Shown here: piece by piece, positions 12,101-23,442 of the stretch | Layout of the letters: each line of letters begins with the position of its first letter | Position numbering within the stretch: the stretch's first letter is position 1 | Assembly: GCA_900323505.1 (NCBI GenBank) | Contig: OOIN01000024.1 | Location: 496,001-560,000 of the forward strand | Length of the DNA: 64,000 nt | Direction of reading: 5' to 3' | Origin: Ustilago trichophora | Lineage: Eukaryota > Basidiomycota > Ustilaginomycetes > Ustilaginales > Ustilaginaceae | Position numbers and translations under genes: made by a program | The notes under the pieces: generated by a model | The model's database searches: none | What the model was told of the DNA's origin: nothing | What the model saw: only the letters and a program-made list of their open reading frames with translations

Positions 12101-12550
12101 CGGTAGATTTGCGTCGAGAGCGCCTACATTCGAGGAAGGAGATGTTGGCAGCGAAGAGTCAGATGACGACGTCAAGGATGCGGACGCAGAGCTCGTGTTC
12201 TTGAAATCTTGGTGCGATGCTGTATCTAAGGGAGCAGCTGAAGATTGCTCTGCCAAGGAAGAATTGGGCGAATTGTTGTGCACCGTGCCCAGTGAAGAAG
12301 ACTGCCTGTACACGCTCAAGTCACCGTGATGGTCGGCCAGAATGGTTGGCGGGTAATGCTCTATTGTCGAGGTAGGAAGTGTTGGAGACTCTACGGGAAT
12401 GCAAGTGGGCGTAAGACGTGGTGAAGCAGCAAGAGCTCGGCGAGGTGAGGATGAGGACGAGGACGAGAGGGAATGGGTTCGAGTATCGGTGGTTGAGGAG
12501 GGCTGCTGCTCTTGACCGTTTGCAAGGAGCCTTTCTTGCAAGGCCATCAA
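9107..12550 (-). CDS. Class I alpha-1,2-mannosidase (GH47), type II membrane protein
   Basis: Single exon, 1147 residues. A Ser/Thr-rich N-terminal tail of about 225 residues precedes one membrane span (about 229-248, FIIFLLVALIVSVQILMIG) flanked on the N side by basic KHKK, giving the type II topology expected of an ER/Golgi glycosidase. The GH47 catalytic domain runs from about 452 (NAFIHAWEGYKKYAWGHDEL) to about 925, ending in the family's TEAHPLL motif, whose Thr binds the catalytic calcium in characterised members; SMESFTFAETFKYYYLLF lies just upstream. These enzymes trim alpha-1,2-mannose from N-glycans. The C-terminal extension of about 220 residues is Ala/Glu-rich and probably coiled; yeast Mns1 lacks it. 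ER Mns1-type versus Golgi-type assignment is not settled. Confidence 0.93.
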   Translation of the reverse strand: MMALQERLLANGQEQQPSSTTDTRTHSLSSSSSSSPRRALAASPRLTPTCIPVESPTLPTSTIEHYPPTILADHHGDLSVYRQSSSLGTVHNNSPNSSLAEQSSAAPLDTASHQDFKNTSSASASLTSSSDSSLPTSPSSNVGALDANLPSSALRQRKTATQRSNSDSNAVDTNTTPHPDTKSPTHSPHKHDSMFGSTPTASYLPLSSRQAGPPTSSYLISWIAKHKKFIIFLLVALIVSVQILMIGPIVMDMEPVKKFKSDGWPALKPPKWFQPSAESPESWYPSSTNSEAQLPVSDKQRELGPNSFPPVLTDTTFQGRPVSQASLYKDNNPHRGELPTYLESILSRDPVHQPPPWPHQAPALTPEIWTTRTWTERSKTEASDADHPETQPQEADWRKAPWNGWKAPVAELSQPAKALPKVQYAFEDPSRHSGHRNDPARDELIAHRQKMVRNAFIHAWEGYKKYAWGHDELRPVSKSAEDPFNGWGASIVDALDTLLVMDLPKEYDLARQHVRDIDFRLIGGGRSAYGTADGRIPVFETAIRYLGGFVSAYDLSGDVLMRDRAEELAQLILPAFDTVTGVPVGRIKLETSANHSAPHPVTSGSVILAEAGSLLLEFTRLWQVTGNRTYFDRVQRTTDWLDHNMTAAGRIETLFPTMVYPERNISYGTISFGGMADSYYEYLIKEHQLLGGRLSQYSRMYSDAIEGAKKLLISRIDTVPGVNLLTIGELSNSRYIAKLEHLACFSGGMMGLGSRMMAERADDIELAKGITGTCWWAYNSSTTGIGPENLIFYTSDDDDRFDMISLPDGTSRRGKPRGSPIVGVRSVHTSYLNRPETIESVFYMWRITGDPAWQERGWQMFASWVTHCMTEAGFSAIYDVNRSPADWMDSMESFTFAETFKYYYLLFSPPELISLDEYVFTTEAHPLLAPKNGKWGRAGHGSKKFWDANASEDSHLPSPTSGSYSGGERGQVGGLTNNQKQMLWTQWQSKNSAHKIRDLINGLGGDALKNKLRSLVERAERATSSAAATSEEAAAASIAEAEEALRYVNSHTSGHRDDLLLASVAGTSVYEAADGSLEVEFDETTDEASQEAVIKQLEANYETLNADSAAELLRSMEARQSMDDEVAERKAQEQAMHMARLRSKGIR

Positions 12551-13612
12551 GGCGACGAAGGATGGCGGAGGAGGTCAGGCAAGGCAAGGACAAGATGATC
12601 TGGAGCACACGAGCAAAAGAGAGAGTGGAAATCTAGTCACACATGTGACTGGCGTGGGACAGCCGCAATGGAGTGGTGGAGTGCGGGAGGGTCGGAGTAT
12701 AGCAAAGTTAGCGCCTAAGTTGAGCGTCTTTTGTCTTGGCTTGCAGCAAAGAGTGATCCGTGTTGCAGCGCTAAGCTACTGCTGTACTGTACAGTATACC
12801 GCTTGAGAGAGAAGCTTTGTACGAAATCCAGCGGTCCGTTCCTGACGGTAGAGCAAAATAGGCTACGTGTAGACTAGAGTAAGAAGAGTTGCCAAGTCAA
12901 GCGTATGTACTGTACAGTACTGTTGTGTATAGTAGGTACTTCTGTGTCGAATTGGAACCGAAAGAGGCGTCTCCAACACTATGCGAGGTCTCAAAAGAAC
13001 GGTGGTGTGACAGAGGCAGAAGTGGCGCTAAAGCTCAACCCAAATCTTACATTGACGCTGTTTCGCAGGCAACCTTTGCAGCAGAGTGGCGGCAAGCACC
13101 AGCAGTTTCTACACGATTTTGGCTGAAATTCAATGCATGCAGATTCGCATTCACGCACACTTCTTGTACACATACACATACACATACCCTTTAAAATCCC
13201 ATTACTGTCTGCCACTTTGGCTTACCGTATCCACTTTTTTCTGTTCGCTTAACCATCGCAACCGGCATCTCACTTGTATACTGCTCATCAACGTAGAGCG
13301 ACATCACGCAAGATACACCTTAATACGCAAAGTTGATACCAAAACCATATCAATTCAAAGAAACCACTTGGAGGCGAAAGATCCGGGAGATTAAAATACA
13401 AGCGACGAATAAAAGAGCGAGAGAGCTGCTGACACGCCCGCTCCCGTAAGAAACAAAACATAGAATGACCAAACAAAACAGACCTAGACAAGAGAAAGAG
13501 TTAAAAAAGCCGGAAAGCAACGCTCAGCGCTTAGCAACGGGTTAGGGTATATATATATATATAAAAAGTGTGGCCAGAGAGTGAGGGGTGGAAGGTGCAA
13601 GTGGAATGGTTT
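12551..13612. other. Intergenic, mannosidase upstream / Zn2Cys6 gene downstream
   Basis: No gene seen. Two copies of the CTGTACAG palindrome lie 237 and 360 bp upstream of the mannosidase ATG. A short (TA)n run at about 13549-13563 sits just beyond the 3' end of the Zn2Cys6 gene. Confidence 0.6.
12787..12917. repeat. Pair of CTGTACAG palindromes
   Basis: Copies at 12787-12794 (inside GTACTGTACAGTATAC) and 12910-12917 (inside ATGTACTGTACAGTACTG). They lie upstream of the mannosidase gene. Part of the dispersed family described in the findings; function unknown. Confidence 0.6.
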
Positions 13613-16179
13613 TTAGAAAAAGTGTTGGTGCGAAGCTTGCGAATGCTGTTGTGGATGTCCGTGACTGTGAGGATGCAAGTGCGCGTTCATCTGGCCCGTC
13701 GTCGATGCAAATCCAGCGTGATCGTGGGATTGCGTGTGTCCGTTGTGCACCTCGGCGTTGAACATGAAATTGGTCGATGGCGAGGCGTCTTGGTGGCGGT
13801 ACTGCACGTTCCACCAGTTGGTGGGGTCTGCAGCCTGCCATTCCATCCCGTGCGCCGGTTGATGGGTGGGCTGAGCCATCATGGGAGCGCCATGGCTCGA
13901 CGTGGGCTCCGAAGTGCCAAGCATCGAGGCGCCATTGTGGTTGTGACGGCTGGCTTCGGGATGCTGCCCAGCCTGCAATCCGAACCACTGGTCCATCCTC
14001 TCACGCTGCAGGAACTCGCGCTCAGGCAAGCTCGACGAGCCGTTCTCCGACCATTGCGATGCGGTCGTGGGTCGTGCTGTGGCAGTCGCCCAAGCATCAA
14101 TCGACTCGGCAATCGAAGAGCGATGGTCCCCCGGAGACGCATCCATGCCTCGAGCAAAGTCGAACGCCGCCGACATGCCGTCCGAAGATGCGCTGTCCAG
14201 CGACATGGTCAACGAAGGGTCGGTCGGGTGAGCAACCACACCACCAAACCCAGTCTCGTCCGAAGCATTGCTGCCAGCAGCCATGAGATGCGACGACCAC
14301 ATCAATGGGTCCACATCTGCCGTGGACCCAGAACTCGTTGCCTGTGCTTCAGACATCCATTTCGACAACAGCATCGACTCGCTGTCATCATCGACATCGC
14401 GCAGCAAGCCGCCTGCCAAGCTCTCGATGGCATCCTTGCACTTGGCACCGATGGGCGTAATGTGTCCCATGTCCACCAGCAAACGCACACAAGTCTGCAG
14501 CAAGCTCACCCACTCGCGCGCCTCTTCGCTGCCGGGCTCGTCCAACAACGACACAAGCGGCACAAGTGCACTCTGCGTCAGGAAGTAGATCGCATGCCAA
14601 GCCATGGCCTGGTTGTGCGGGTGCGAGTCCCAGAAGCTCGATATGGAGCGAATGTTGTTGCTTGCCATTCTTCGGCATAGCGCGATCGCTTGCTTGACCG
14701 CAGGACGCAGCGCAGGTCGAGGCGCGCCACGGCTGCGTGCAGCAGCGGCAGCAACGGCGTTGGAGAGCAAGAACGGTCGGAACATGACCATGCGGAAGTT
14801 GTTGCACCTCCATCGGAGTCGAGCCGACGCAACCGAGAACGACGCCGGGCGAGGGCCGGTGTAGCCATCATCCATGTAGTCGGGCAGGTTGTCGACAAAC
14901 TCTTCGGTCTTGAGATCAAAGGCGCGCACCTCCTCGATCGATGGGTTGGGTCCCTTCATCAAACGAGCCTGCAGAGGCATGCTGATGTCCGAGGCGAATT
15001 TGGCGTGCACCGCGAGCGTCGAGCTGAGGGTGGCTTCCGACACCTCGGCAGGCAGTTCGTCGGAGGTGGGCGACATGGCCGTCTCGTCGACGTTCTGCGG
15101 TGGTGCCACGTCAGCGTTGATGCTGAGCAGACCGTTGGGTCGAGCCATGCTAATACAGGTATCCGCCTCCATGGTAAAGAGCGTGTACCACAATCGACGA
15201 CCAAACTCGCGGTCAAAGGCGGGCATGTCACGAGCCTGCAGTGCGGACTCAGAGTGCAGACCCATCGAGATGGCCATGCGCAGCGCGCTGCCGAGCACCA
15301 TCCATGCGCTCGAGAAGTGGTTCTTCTTCTGGCAGTAGTTGGCCATCAACGTCAGTGCCTGCACCGAGATGATCTCGGCCTTGTCAAAGAGAACAGCATT
15401 GTAGAGCTGCTTGGCGCGCTCGTAGAAGAGCGTGTCGAGGTCAACCTCGTCAGCAGAAACCCTTCGCTCGAAGGCGCCGAGGGCAAAGACCATGTTGACC
15501 AGCATGGGCCAGGCGGCCGATTGAGGAGGGCAGACGGTGCCCTGCAGCTGAGCACGGAAGGTGGCGGGATGAAGGATGGGGTAGGAGGGCAGATGAAACT
15601 CGAAGAACGACTCGAGAAGGTCGGCAGCGAAACGTTGGCTCTCCGAGTCCCAAGAGGCAAAGTCAACATTGTCGGGTAACGCCGACGAGTTCTGCATCTG
15701 AAGTGACGACGACGCCGAGGCCGAGGCACTGGCGAGACCTTCACACGAGACATTGACGCTGCCGATCTTGGCAGTGCTCGAACTGCTGTCGTGGTGAGCG
15801 AGTGCCTGAGCAGCGGAGAAGTCAGCATCGCCACCTATTTTCCTTCCGAGACTCAACTGCGAAGCGATCTGAAGAGCGGCGTTGCAGCTGGTGAGGTTGA
15901 CAAAGTTGCCGCCACCGAGGGCATCTACATCTTTGGAAGACTTGGAGGAAGCATTGGTGTCAGCACCCTGCTTGGCGGCATCGACATCTTCAGCAGCATC
16001 ATCGTCAAAGCCGTTGGTGCAGGAGCGAGGACGCTTCTTTGATGGCGAAGAAGGTGTGCCGTGGGCAAAGCCGCAAGCATGAGAGATATCCTCGCCAGTC
16101 AAGGAGCGGTTCTGCATGAAGGGCTGGGTGTGGCGGCGAGGAGCGTTAGGAGGAGCTGGCTTGTCGGTGGCTGACTTGC

Positions 16180-16214
<35 letters not shown>

Positions 16215-16624
16215 GCGGTGGTGGCGGCGGCGTTCTTGCTAGAAGTCTGAAGCTCTGTGATCTTGCGCTTGGCTTCCTCGAGCTGAGCCTCCAAGGAGCT
16301 GACATACTGACGAGTGATGGGCGAACGCTTAGGAGGGTCGACATAGGCACACGACTTGGTGCGGCTGTGAGTGATGCAACGACCACAAAAGGGAAGACCA
16401 CCATCACAACGCATCTTGCGCGATTTGCACTCAGTGCAGGCACGTGCAACTTTGGAACGGCCATCGCTGGTACCGGGTTTGCCGAGCTCGCTGGGGTGGA
16501 TGTTGTCAAAGCCAGTGTTGGAGTAAGGGAGGAAGGCGAACTGGCCAGGCTGAGCCTCGTTGGGGTTGATGTGGACGGGACCGGGCCCGAAGCTCGGCTG
16601 ATTCTCAGCTTTGATGAAACCCAT
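13613..16624 (-). CDS. Zn2Cys6 fungal-type transcription factor
   Basis: Single exon, 1003 residues. The binuclear zinc cluster is near the N-terminus, with Cys at 63, 66, 73, 80, 83 and 92 (spacing C-x2-C-x6-C-x6-C-x2-C-x8-C). A predicted short coiled coil follows (SSLEAQLEEAKRKITELQ, about 108-126), as expected for a dimerising member. An Asn run of about 11-12 is encoded by (GTT)n near 16180-16213. The fungal-specific middle homology region spans roughly 320-620 (LLESFFEFHLPSYPILHP near 328; FGRRLWYTLFTMEADTCISM near 475). The C-terminal third is Ser/His/Gln-rich with no domain. The target pathway cannot be named. A 6.8 kb gene-free tract lies upstream of its start, which may mean a large regulatory region or long 5' leader. 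Confidence 0.92.
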
Positions 16625-18788
16625 TGTGTGTGAGAGACAGAGGAGCTAAGAGATGGTGATGGAGAGGTCTACAAGAGAGTTTGTGGTTGCCGGAGAAGTA
16701 CGACGGTATAGAGGCAACGCGTTTGAGTAGGATAATGAGAATGGCGGGAAGATGGAGCTAGAAAGATGAAGCTCTAAAGGCCTTTAGGCAATGAACTGTT
16801 GCGCCATGGATATGGCAAGATGCACTACGAAGAAATGGGCCACAGTACGATGTGCAAAGAGACAGAGTACTTTGCTAAGTTACAATCTATCTAGAGGGCT
16901 CAACAGCCCTGGCGACGAAGATCGAGAAGACGAGACGAGACCAAAGTCGAGCGTGGAAAGTCGATGGTGGATGGTCGAAGGCGTCGACAGTCGAAGCTGC
17001 GTGGTATCAATGGCAGAGAGAGAAGAGCGATATTGCAGCACGTCGTTGCAAGCGTCGAGTCAGGGCTCACTGTGCGATTCTAGGGTGGATAAGCAGAGAT
17101 GAGTACGGCTGTCTGTTGGAGTCGAATTGTCTAGAACAAAGTGGAGAGTATATGGTATGTGAGATGTATGGGGAAGAGGGTAGAATGATGATCAAGAAGA
17201 GGATAGGGATGGTAGGAAGAAAGAGGTGATGCTGACACGAGGAGATAGAGGAGGAGGGACACACAACCACGACCACGACCACGACCACGATAGGGAGGGC
17301 AGGACACGGCGATGGTGAGGCGAATGGACATCCACTCTGGCTGCTGTCGCTGTGTGGAAACGGACTGCAATGGCGCCTGGTGTCCGTCTGACAAGGGAAA
17401 GAGAGCCGATAGATAGGCACCACTCACGCAAGCAGTGGCGTGCGAGGAGATCACAAAAAGGCGGAGGCAGATGACAGGACTCAGCTCCAGAGCCGGACAA
17501 AGAAAAGTAAGAGGAAAAAAAAAAAAAAAAACTAAAAAACTAAAAGAGAAAGAAGAAAGCCAAAAGGGCAGACTGACAGCCCGGCGGAGCAGGAATAGAG
17601 AGGGGAATACAAGAGAAAGCAAATAATCAAAGGACCAGACCAGTCTCGACCAGAAACCCAAGGCGTAAAAGCAGAGGCAAGTGATAGACGAGGCAAGAGA
17701 GCTGAGAAACTTGGCGGGATGGGGCGATTCATGAGGGGAGAAGAGAGATAGAGTTGCACAGCAGATCCACAACCGAACACGGGGAGAGAGAGAGAGAGAG
17801 AGAAGAGGATGGGGAAAATCGGAGCTAACAAGCCAAAAGGGTCTGTGGCTAGACTGTGCTAATGCAGTTGGTGCACCTTCCCACGAGACCACCGAAGACA
17901 GAGTCGAGTCGAGTCGAGTCGAAACGAAAAATCGAATCGGCTGTCTTCTGTTTAGCTGAACAGCTGAACCAATTGACAGGCTTCGAAATGGCAAGCATTG
18001 GCAGAAAACCACACAGGCTCAACACGGGTTTAAGGGTTCGAAGCACCAGTAACTTGTTCTTTTTTTTTTTCCTCTCTCTCTCTCTCTCTCTCTTTTCTTA
18101 ATTAAAACCAAAAAAAAAAAAAAAAAAAAAATCGCTATCTCTCGTATCACGCAAGCTGTGCAGCCAAAGTGGAATTCCGCAATTGAAAAGAAAGCCGATT
18201 GCAATACTTTTTGTGTGGGATCAAGCATTTCGGCCTTTCATCACGACAAGACGCCTCAGTAGTGGCGTCCAACTGAGAACTTGTTCGATGTCAATTGTTT
18301 GCCACCAACAAGACCGTTTCCACTCGTCTAGCGTTGTGGCGAGCGATGACAGAACAGAGGGCAAAGAGGAGAAGAAGAAGAAGAAGAAAAAGAAGAAAAA
18401 GAAAAAGCCCTTTTCTCGCTCTGTGTTTTTCTTTCAGATATACGGTCGCTCTTTGGGAGATGGAAATGGAGAAGAGTGGGGTGGTTTCTTTCTGCCGTTT
18501 TTCCCTCTCTAGCAGAATCGAAGCTCGATCAAGAAGCTACTCTGGTATGTATCATTGTCGTTCGGCAAAAGACAAAGACAACGAGCTCGCATTTTGTTAT
18601 CCGCACTAATTGGTATAGGATCACAACAGCCAATGAGCTTGACACAACCGCTTCTGTTGTCATTGAGACCATGATCACGACAGCCACACAGAGAGACATG
18701 CTATCTTTGCCAAAACCACGCTAAAAAGCCACGCGCAATACTAGCGCGGTTTGGCATTGACGGATGATAAGCGGCAAACCCACGCCTA

Positions 18789-18790
<2 letters not shown>

Positions 18791-18852
<62 letters not shown>
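18791..18852. repeat. (CT)31 microsatellite
   Basis: Uninterrupted CT dinucleotide of about 31 units in the long gene-free tract, the longest dinucleotide repeat in the window. Confidence 0.95.
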
Positions 18853-18859
<7 letters not shown>

Positions 18860-20190
18860 CAAAGAAGGCTTCAGGCAGCTGAAAAAGGTGGGTTGCAGAG
18901 TGGTTGCAGATGTGGTCACGAGAGTGGTTTTTGTTTCTCTTCTCGTCTCGTTACACAACAGAGGACTTTGTCTAGCGGCTGAGCGGGGGTTTGGGGGTTG
19001 AGGAAGCGGGCTTTGAAAAAGGTAAAGAGATTCTGCACTCCTCCTCCGAAGCCAAGCCGAACGTGGTTATCAAAAGCAGATGGTGAAAGTATCTAGTACA
19101 AGGCAACACTTTGTAATTGGTCAAGGGCTTTGTTCTAAGGACTCGTTGGATCTGCCTTGAGCTATTTCAGGCAAGTCAAGTGAAAAGCGAACAAGAAGAA
19201 GAGATATGGTGCCATCTTCCATGTCATGTCGTCGGAACGCCATTGCTCTTTTTTTTTCTTTTTTTTTTTTCTTTGCTTGTCTACCAGTAAAGTGGCGTGA
19301 GTAGATGCCAGCCAAACCGCCTCCATGGTCGGACCCACTCGAGCGCTGTGTTATCTCGAATAGGAAAGGTATAATTGAAAAAAAGGCGCAGCCGAGCACA
19401 GAAACAAAATGAGGAAAAGGCACTCGGAAGCGCAGGGAAGGCCGAGCGGTGCATCACCAGCAGCAGACAACACGAGGCGAGGTCACACGCACGCATCTTG
19501 ACTACAGTACAGTACAAGCGATAATATGTTTTTCTTTAGTTTGTTTTTGTTTTTTGTGTTTTTTTTTTTTTTGTAAAAAGAGCTTTTATCAAAGGCGGCA
19601 GCAGAAAGGCTGTTTGCTGCGTGTGGGCTATCTTGCATGAAGCCAAAGTTTCGCCTGTTGAGCTTTGAATCTTGGTTGCGCTGCCGTGATTCGTTCGTTG
19701 TAAGTTGCTATGGTATGCGAGCTGTCATGAGAGATAGTGTACCAGCATTTTCTGCACAATCGCAAGCACACAACAGACAGTATTAAAAAGAGAGAGAAAA
19801 AAACCACCAACACATTGCTTTCAAAAAGAGTGTGTGTAAGTCAAAAGTTCTCGACTGTTGAAGTGCTAGCTTATCAAAAATGGAAACGGAAAAAATGTAA
19901 ATCGAAGCCTCGGTGCTGGCCTTGTTGTCTTTGCTGCAGACTGTGTCTCAGTTGGGAGAGGCCCATGAGGTGTGGTGCAGGCAGTTCAGCTAGACACGCG
20001 TTCCTCTACGAGATGTAGGTACGAGTCAGGACGCACTGCGACACAGAGGGCGTTGCTTGCTGTTCCACTCACTCTTACTGCTCTTTCAATTTGCTTCGAT
20101 TTTCAATTTTTCTCATCCAATCGAATTTTCGACTGCTGAAACTGATAACAGAGTCACAGTGGGGAGGCGAGCGAGACCCTTGATTTCCAC

Positions 20191-20220
20191 AGTACAGTAC
20201 AGTACAGTACAGTACAGTAC
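20191..20220. repeat. (AGTAC)6 pentanucleotide repeat
   Basis: Six perfect tandem AGTAC units. The unit is the core of the CTGTACAG palindrome family scattered between genes in this window. Confidence 0.95.
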
Positions 20221-20582
20221 TTCTTTGTCAAATGAGCAGAGAGGAAATTCTTTCCCGACCCTCCGGCACTGATCTACCGGTCAACTTGTGAAAAAAAAAA
20301 AAAAAAAAAAATCTTTTGGTCGTCAGGATTCTCGCAAATCTTGCATGCGTCTTTGTTTGTCTGGGCCCTTTGCGACCAGGATCTTGTCATCGAATCACGT
20401 CTTCTCTTACCCTAAAACCAAGCATTGTTAGAGTTGGATCGGGCAGAGAGCTTAGCTGTGATCGCACGTACTGTAATACATTGCCTCGTTGATTCGTTGC
20501 GGCGTCTGAAGAGTTCAACGTCGCATGAATTCGGAGCCTCTTTCGAGATGATGATGCTTTGTGCACCGTTGATACGTACGTA

Positions 20583-20609
20583 CTGCACTGTACTGTACAG
20601 TACTGTACG
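20583..20609. repeat. CTGTACAG palindrome in extended GTAC context
   Basis: CTGTACAG at 20593-20600, flanked on both sides by further ACTGTAC/GTACTG half-units. Confidence 0.6.
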
Positions 20610-22516
20610 TTTTTGCGTTAAAGCGTAAGTCCGCTACCGTCGGATCAAAAAAAGAACAGAGAGACGCCAGCCAGGGTCCTCCTTGACATCGCCGAGGTCT
20701 GCTGGTTAACTCAGGGTCCATCCATTCGTTGACACTTGGACAACAAGGTTGTCGTGCTGGCTTTTGCTTCTCTACACTGCGGATCATGGGACAAGCCAAC
20801 ACAGCCGAGCGAGTCTTGGCAACTTCGCGCGCCGCCCCGCTTAGCTATCCTCTCAAAGGGGTTACGGCATTTGATACTCTACTCGAGGCAAGCGGTAGAT
20901 AAACCAGGCGCGATAAGTGCAACGTGGTGGACTGTAGTCGTGTTGGTGTTCGTGATCGTTCTAGGCTAGCTTGAAAGCGTGGGCGCGAGACGAGGTGCAA
21001 ACGAGCCTTGTTAGCCTCTCGCGTGTATAGCTCTGCAGCGGGGTCTCGGTGACAAAGCATCAAGCCTCGATTGGTCAGTGTCAGTCAAAGCGTTGAGTGG
21101 CAACCAACCAGCTCGTGGCGACCAAAGGACACTACAATTTACCGTAACCACCAGACAGTAGAGAGTGGCAACACATGGGTTTGCTTGTGAGCTGTGTGGT
21201 GCTGCACTTTGCTGCGCTGTAGTCCAACGATGATCTTTGCACCCGTCTTCGCTTCCACTTTCCAACGGGGAGCGAGTTGCATGCACGTACAGTACGTTAG
21301 ATATCACACAAGAAAATATAGCAATCCACAACACTCTCCAAATGCCCCCCTTTCGTAACATATCGCACAATCGGAGTTCTCCGAAAGGACCAAAAACACA
21401 TAACTGTAATATTACAACCAAAGAGCGCAATGTCGCTTCCGCCTCCGTCGGCTCTGGAGAACCCTGAACAACAGTCGCCAATCTCTTCCTCTGTGTGTGT
21501 GCTCTCCTCTCTTTTGCGCGCACGCTTTTGCAAACGGCGTTTGGTTCTGCTTGAATATCCAATCGCCACTCGGACTCGTATCGCGGTATCTTGGGCTTCC
21601 TTTGTCAGATCACAGTACAATATAGACAGTTGGATCGTTTTGACGTGGACAGCTCACCCGCTTAAGGTTTGCTCGCCAGGCGATTGAGAGCAGTGTACTG
21701 TACTGTGAACCGTGTTCGAGTCTCGCTTAATGACGGGGTGATGATTGTATTCCGAATTCCGAGCAACAACTTTTTTTTCCGTTTGACACCGGCGTATCTT
21801 CTTGTGCTGGTTGGTGGCAACGCGTTGGGACAGAATTGACAACGCTTGGATCGGTCGAGACTGCGAATTGCAGCTGGAGAGAGTACAATAGTGTGATGTA
21901 CACGAAAATGTGGGGATAGAACTGCATCTGGTATCTTTTGATTCGCTAAATCGAACCGCCGCCAATCGTCTGACTGGCAGACCGGCGGTCACAGATAAAC
22001 GCAACTTGCACGGAACCACCTCAATCCTGCCTTGCCTTGTGACACTCCAAGATGCAGATGATCATCGCAAGGCTCAATACACACACGCGGAACGGGCTTT
22101 TGCAGAGATCAAAATGTCGATTTGCGGGGAAACGGAAATGAACAGGCCAAAAAAAAGCCTGTGCAGATAAGGTACAGTAGTCAGGTGTATGTGCGGAGTC
22201 GCAATGCGAGATATCGGTTTTAGTGGGAAGCAAGGATTTATCGTATTCCGGACTGATTGCCGCTACCTAACTATCCTGTAGGGTCATGTTGTTGCTCGCT
22301 TCGCGATTGGCGCGATTCATCCCAAAACTAAGAAAGAGAAATCTCTAGTTCTAGACGACGAGCTTATCAACACCAGCTCGGCCTCCAAGTTCCGATCGAA
22401 TGATTGCAGCCTCATCCCCATTCGGAGAGACTTGACGAAGTGTGTGCTCGCACGACATTGTCGCGAAATTTTCGTGGGGAAATCAAGGCCATCGCCGCTT
22501 CAACGAAGAGGAGAAA

Positions 22517-22556
22517 TACACACACACACACACACAGAGAAGAGAGAGAGAGAGAG
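22517..22556. repeat. Compound (AC)n-(GA)n microsatellite
   Basis: About nine AC units run into an imperfect GA tract. Confidence 0.9.
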
Positions 22557-23442
22557 TAGGTTTGCATGAAAGAGTGAGTGACGCACCCGATCCCACGCCA
22601 CGAATTGGTTCGAGTGCATCAACAGTTCTTTTGCTGGAATCGGCATCTCAACTTTGATTGCCGTGGCTAGAAGAGGTGTGATGTGAGATGCTGTATTGTA
22701 GACCGTAAGTATTACAGTACGTAGTTTCGGAAGAATAGATACGACAAGAGACGGATGTGCGAGGGGCTCCTTGCATCGGTTGGACGTTTGGCGAGAGCTT
22801 CTTGTTATCTCGGGCTGTCGGTGGGCGCCATGTTGCAGGTTCCGGGGAAGCTTCTTAGTGTCATCTGGCGAGACAGAATCAGACAGGTCGATCGATCGAT
22901 AGGGCTGATTGCAGAATCCCTGAACCTGCTCACTTTTCGGCCGTAATTTTCTTGTTGTGTCATACAGACGGTCTAACACCAGAAAAACGAAAACGATTTC
23001 TCCTCAGCGAGGCTGTCGAATACACACATGTATAACAAAACTCTTGCCTTCAACCATCGAAATGATTGATCATACTTCCTCGACATATCCCTTCAAGGTC
23101 TGGACAATTCGGGGAAAATGTTTCACCGAGAACATGCGCAAACTGCTGCTAAGTTAACATTTACTCCTTACAGCAACCAAAGCCAAAGCTGCTGCAACAG
23201 CTGCTACCACAACCCAATGTGACCTACTGGACCACACACCATTGCTTCCTATTGACGCTACTTCGCAGCTCTTGTTCAGTTCTTCCAAAGAGGCCTAATC
23301 CACAAATAAACAAATACTGGATCAACCACAATGCTAGAATTAAACTTTTGTTTGCGTGTATACAAAATGCGACGTAAAACGATGCGGTGCGTTGCGTAGT
23401 GCGGGTATAACTACTATTCGAGTGACCAAAAAAAGGCAAAAT

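Larger units (their letters stand above)
16625..23442. other. 6.8 kb gene-free tract upstream of the Zn2Cys6 gene
   Basis: No protein gene, tRNA or transposon is recognisable. On the minus strand 17131-18012 is CT-rich and openly readable (293 codons), which fits a pyrimidine-rich 5' leader of the Zn2Cys6 gene better than a protein. Simple repeats are dense: ACCACG repeats near 17268-17293, (GTCGA)4 near 17903-17922, a T run plus (CT)n at 18060-18092, a 23-A run near 18109-18131, (GAA)n near 18372-18412, (CT)31 at 18791-18852, (AGTAC)6 at 20191-20220, a 21-A run at 20291-20311 and (AC)n/(GA)n at 22517-22556. Copies of the GTAC-rich palindrome or its half occur near 19505, 20593, 21290, 21695 and 22715. 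Confidence 0.6.

Noticed and set aside
13568..15679. 370- and 329-codon open frames on the plus strand
   Set aside because: Antisense to the Zn2Cys6 factor, Arg/His-rich and without domains.
17131..18012. 293-codon minus-strand frame with hydrophobic stretches
   Set aside because: Composed of CT-rich sequence that codes Ser/Leu/Phe runs; better read as a leader of the downstream Zn2Cys6 gene.
18000..18050. Possible tRNA B-box (GGGTTCGAAGC)
   Set aside because: No matching A-box, cloverleaf stems or terminator at the right spacing. A similar GGTTCGA at about 22607 and a TCGAACC at about 21953 failed for the same reason.
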